Source of the DNA: an uncultured Labedella sp.
GTDB lineage: Bacteria; Actinomycetota; Actinomycetes; Actinomycetales; Microbacteriaceae
DNA length: 5,773 bases
Assembly: GCA_934636065.1 (NCBI GenBank)
Contig: CAKTZW010000146.1
Span: forward strand, 1 to 5,773
Direction: 5' to 3'
How positions within the stretch are numbered: the first letter of the stretch is position 1; the number at the start of each line of letters is the position of its first letter. A program made the position numbers and the translations under genes. The notes under the pieces are model-generated. The model was given only the letters and a program-made list of their open reading frames with translations. It did not search any database and was not told the DNA's origin. Of the stretch, positions 4,733 to 5,773 are shown one piece after another.

Positions 4733-5551
4733 ATGAACACTCCACTCCTCCACGCCTCGTCCCTCGTCCTCCGGTACGGCTCGACGACGGCCCTCGCCGG
4801 CGTCGATCTCGCGATCCACGAGGGGGAATCCGTCGCCATCATGGGCGCGTCCGGTTCGGGCAAGACGACCCTCCTGCACTGCCTCTCCGGCATCCTCCGA
4901 GCTGACTCCGGCGCCGTGCGTTTCGCCGGCCCGCAGGGATCGGTCGACCTCGCGACCCTCTCCGATCGCGAGAGGTCCGTCCTGCGCCGCGAGGCGTTCG
5001 GCTTCGTCTTCCAGCAGGGGCTGCTCATCCCCGAACTCACGGCCGTCGAGAACGCCGCCCTTCCCCTGCTGCTCTCGGGCTACCCCCGCCGTGAGGCGGA
5101 GTCGAGAGCGGCCTCCTGGCTCGTCGCCCTCGGTCTCGGCGGGATGGAGGGGCGCCGCATCGGCGAGCTCTCCGGCGGGCAGGCGCAACGCGTCGCGATC
5201 GCGCGGGCCCAGGTCGGCGGTGCGACCCTCATCTTCGCCGACGAGCCGACGGGTGCGCTCGACTCGTCGACGAGCGTCGACGTCATGGACGCCCTCCTCC
5301 GTTCCACGGTGGGCCAGGGCCACACTCTCGTCGTCGTCACGCACGACGAGAGCGTCGCGGCCCGATGCTCGCGCATCGTCCGGCTGAGCGACGGTCGGAT
5401 CGTGAGCGACTCCGCCGCGACCGCCGGTCCCGCCGCCGGTGCCGGTCTCGCGGCGGGCTCGACGACGGGCTCGATGGCGACGACGGTCGCCCACGTCCCG
5501 ACAGCGGACGGACCCGCCTTCGGCGGCGCCGGATGGGAGGCGGGACGATGA
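4733..5551 (+). CDS. ABC transporter ATP-binding protein, MacB/LolD type
   Basis: A 272-residue cytoplasmic ATPase that would power the membrane protein encoded immediately downstream. All nucleotide-binding elements are intact: Walker A GASGSGKTT (38-46), Q-loop FVFQQG (91-96), signature LSGGQ (146-150), Walker B LIFADE (166-171, catalytic Glu171), D-loop GALD (174-177) and H-loop His204 in VVVTHDE. The EPTGALDS sequence and the FQQ-LIPELTAVENAALPLLL stretch are typical of the MacB/LolD/FtsE-like group, whose partners are FtsX-fold permeases that do not form a classical import channel. Substrate unknown; antimicrobial-peptide resistance, peptide or lipoprotein handling are family possibilities only. 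The normal domain ends near residue 226. About 45 more residues rich in Ala, Gly and Thr follow (AGPAAGAGLAAGSTTG and on), probably a disordered tail. Its stop overlaps the next start by ATGA (5548-5551), indicating translational coupling. Confidence 0.95.
   Translation: MNTPLLHASSLVLRYGSTTALAGVDLAIHEGESVAIMGASGSGKTTLLHCLSGILRADSGAVRFAGPQGSVDLATLSDRERSVLRREAFGFVFQQGLLIPELTAVENAALPLLLSGYPRREAESRAASWLVALGLGGMEGRRIGELSGGQAQRVAIARAQVGGATLIFADEPTGALDSSTSVDVMDALLRSTVGQGHTLVVVTHDESVAARCSRIVRLSDGRIVSDSAATAGPAAGAGLAAGSTTGSMATTVAHVPTADGPAFGGAGWEAGR
5454..5474. repeat. Short direct repeat in the ABC protein tail
   Basis: CGGGCTCGA occurs at 5454-5462 and again at 5466-5474, a 12-bp period inside the Gly/Ser/Thr-rich C-terminal tail of the ABC ATPase. 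Because 12 is a multiple of three, the copies encode the repeated Gly-Ser pair in frame. This fits tail growth by replication slippage, but the repeat is short. Confidence 0.4.
5536..5540 (+). promoter_or_regulatory. Ribosome binding site of the permease gene
   Basis: GGAGG at 5536-5540 is 7 nt from the ATG at 5548, ideal Shine-Dalgarno spacing, and lies within the end of the ATPase gene. It decides the 5548 start over the in-frame ATG at 5557, and it contrasts with the upstream genes, whose starts lack a well-placed site. Confidence 0.75.
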
Positions 5552-5773
5552 GCACGATGGCCCCGCCCGCTCCCGCGCCCGCCGCCGTCTCCTCCCGGCC
5601 CTCGGGCCGCGCTCCCGTCGTCCGCCTCGCGTGGATGCTCGCACGTCCGGGCGCCGCGAGCCCCGCGACAGTGGCCCTCCCCGTCGTGGCCTTCGCGGTC
5701 ACGACCGCGCTCCTGCTCATCGTCACGGGCGGCGTGCTCATGTTCTGGCAGTGGACGGGCGAGACCGCATTCC
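5548..5773 (+). CDS. ABC transporter permease, N-terminal fragment (cut by window end)
   Basis: The first 75 residues of a membrane protein that continues past the window. A Pro/Ala-rich cytoplasmic segment (1-25) is followed by RLAWMLARPG (26-35) and one strong hydrophobic helix at about 43-67 (VALPVVAFAVTTALLLIVTGG and on) ending in WQW. One N-terminal helix after a short cytoplasmic lead, directly downstream of a MacB/LolD-type ATPase, fits an FtsX-fold permease, in which a large extracytoplasmic region would come next. That downstream part is not visible, so the subfamily is inferred from context. It starts by a 4-nt ATGA overlap with the ATPase gene and has its own Shine-Dalgarno sequence, so the two products are probably made in matched amounts. 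Confidence 0.82.
   Translation, partial: MSTMAPPAPAPAAVSSRPSGRAPVVRLAWMLARPGAASPATVALPVVAFAVTTALLLIVTGGVLMFWQWTGETAF

Noticed and set aside
3711..4745. 344-codon minus-strand frame opposite the EamA gene
   Set aside because: Its translation is dominated by Glu, Asp, Arg and His, the expected antisense reading of Val/Leu/Ala-rich membrane helices.
4493..5644. 383-codon minus-strand frame opposite the ABC ATPase
   Set aside because: Covers all the conserved ATPase motifs in antisense and has no family-like sequence of its own.

Overview
The window is about 70% GC with strong G/C bias at third codon positions. It reads as ordinary chromosome from an actinobacterium. A Microbacteriaceae-like origin (Microbacterium, Leifsonia, Curtobacterium and relatives) is my inference, from the GGQAT form of the PurA phosphate-loop region, a mycothiol-type DinB family remnant, and start codons that sit where leaderless transcripts would begin. 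There is no rRNA, tRNA, CRISPR array, phage gene or insertion sequence.

Layout: (1) 1-1193 (+), most of purA (adenylosuccinate synthetase), cut at its 5' end by the window edge. (2) 1213-1252, a perfect 18-bp hairpin, probably the purA terminator and possibly shared with the convergent gene. (3) 1263-1503 (-), a broken gene of the MDMPI/DinB mycothiol-dependent family: its N-terminal third and its last ~17 residues survive in different frames, and the middle is missing. (4) 1542-2678 (+), a seven-bladed lactonase-family protein (6-phosphogluconolactonase-like). (5) 2679-2938, a gene-free gap with a hairpin and a possible promoter. (6) 2939-3577 (+), a RimJ/RimL-like GNAT acetyltransferase. 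(7) 3690-4655 (+), an EamA/DMT ten-helix transporter. (8) 4733-5551 (+), a MacB/LolD-type ABC ATPase, overlapping by ATGA with (9) 5548-5773 (+), the N-terminus of its membrane permease, cut by the window end.

The genes do not form one pathway. Only the ABC ATPase and permease are clearly an operon. The other plus-strand genes are separated by 80-350 bp, and each first gene has an NANNNT hexamer 6 or 7 nt before its start codon, which fits independent leaderless transcription. The translationally coupled permease instead has a good Shine-Dalgarno sequence at normal spacing. I found no convincing new biological system. The observations most worth following are the internally deleted MDMPI pseudogene, the long perfect hairpin beside it, the leaderless-start pattern, and two overlapping, mutually exclusive hairpins before the ABC operon.
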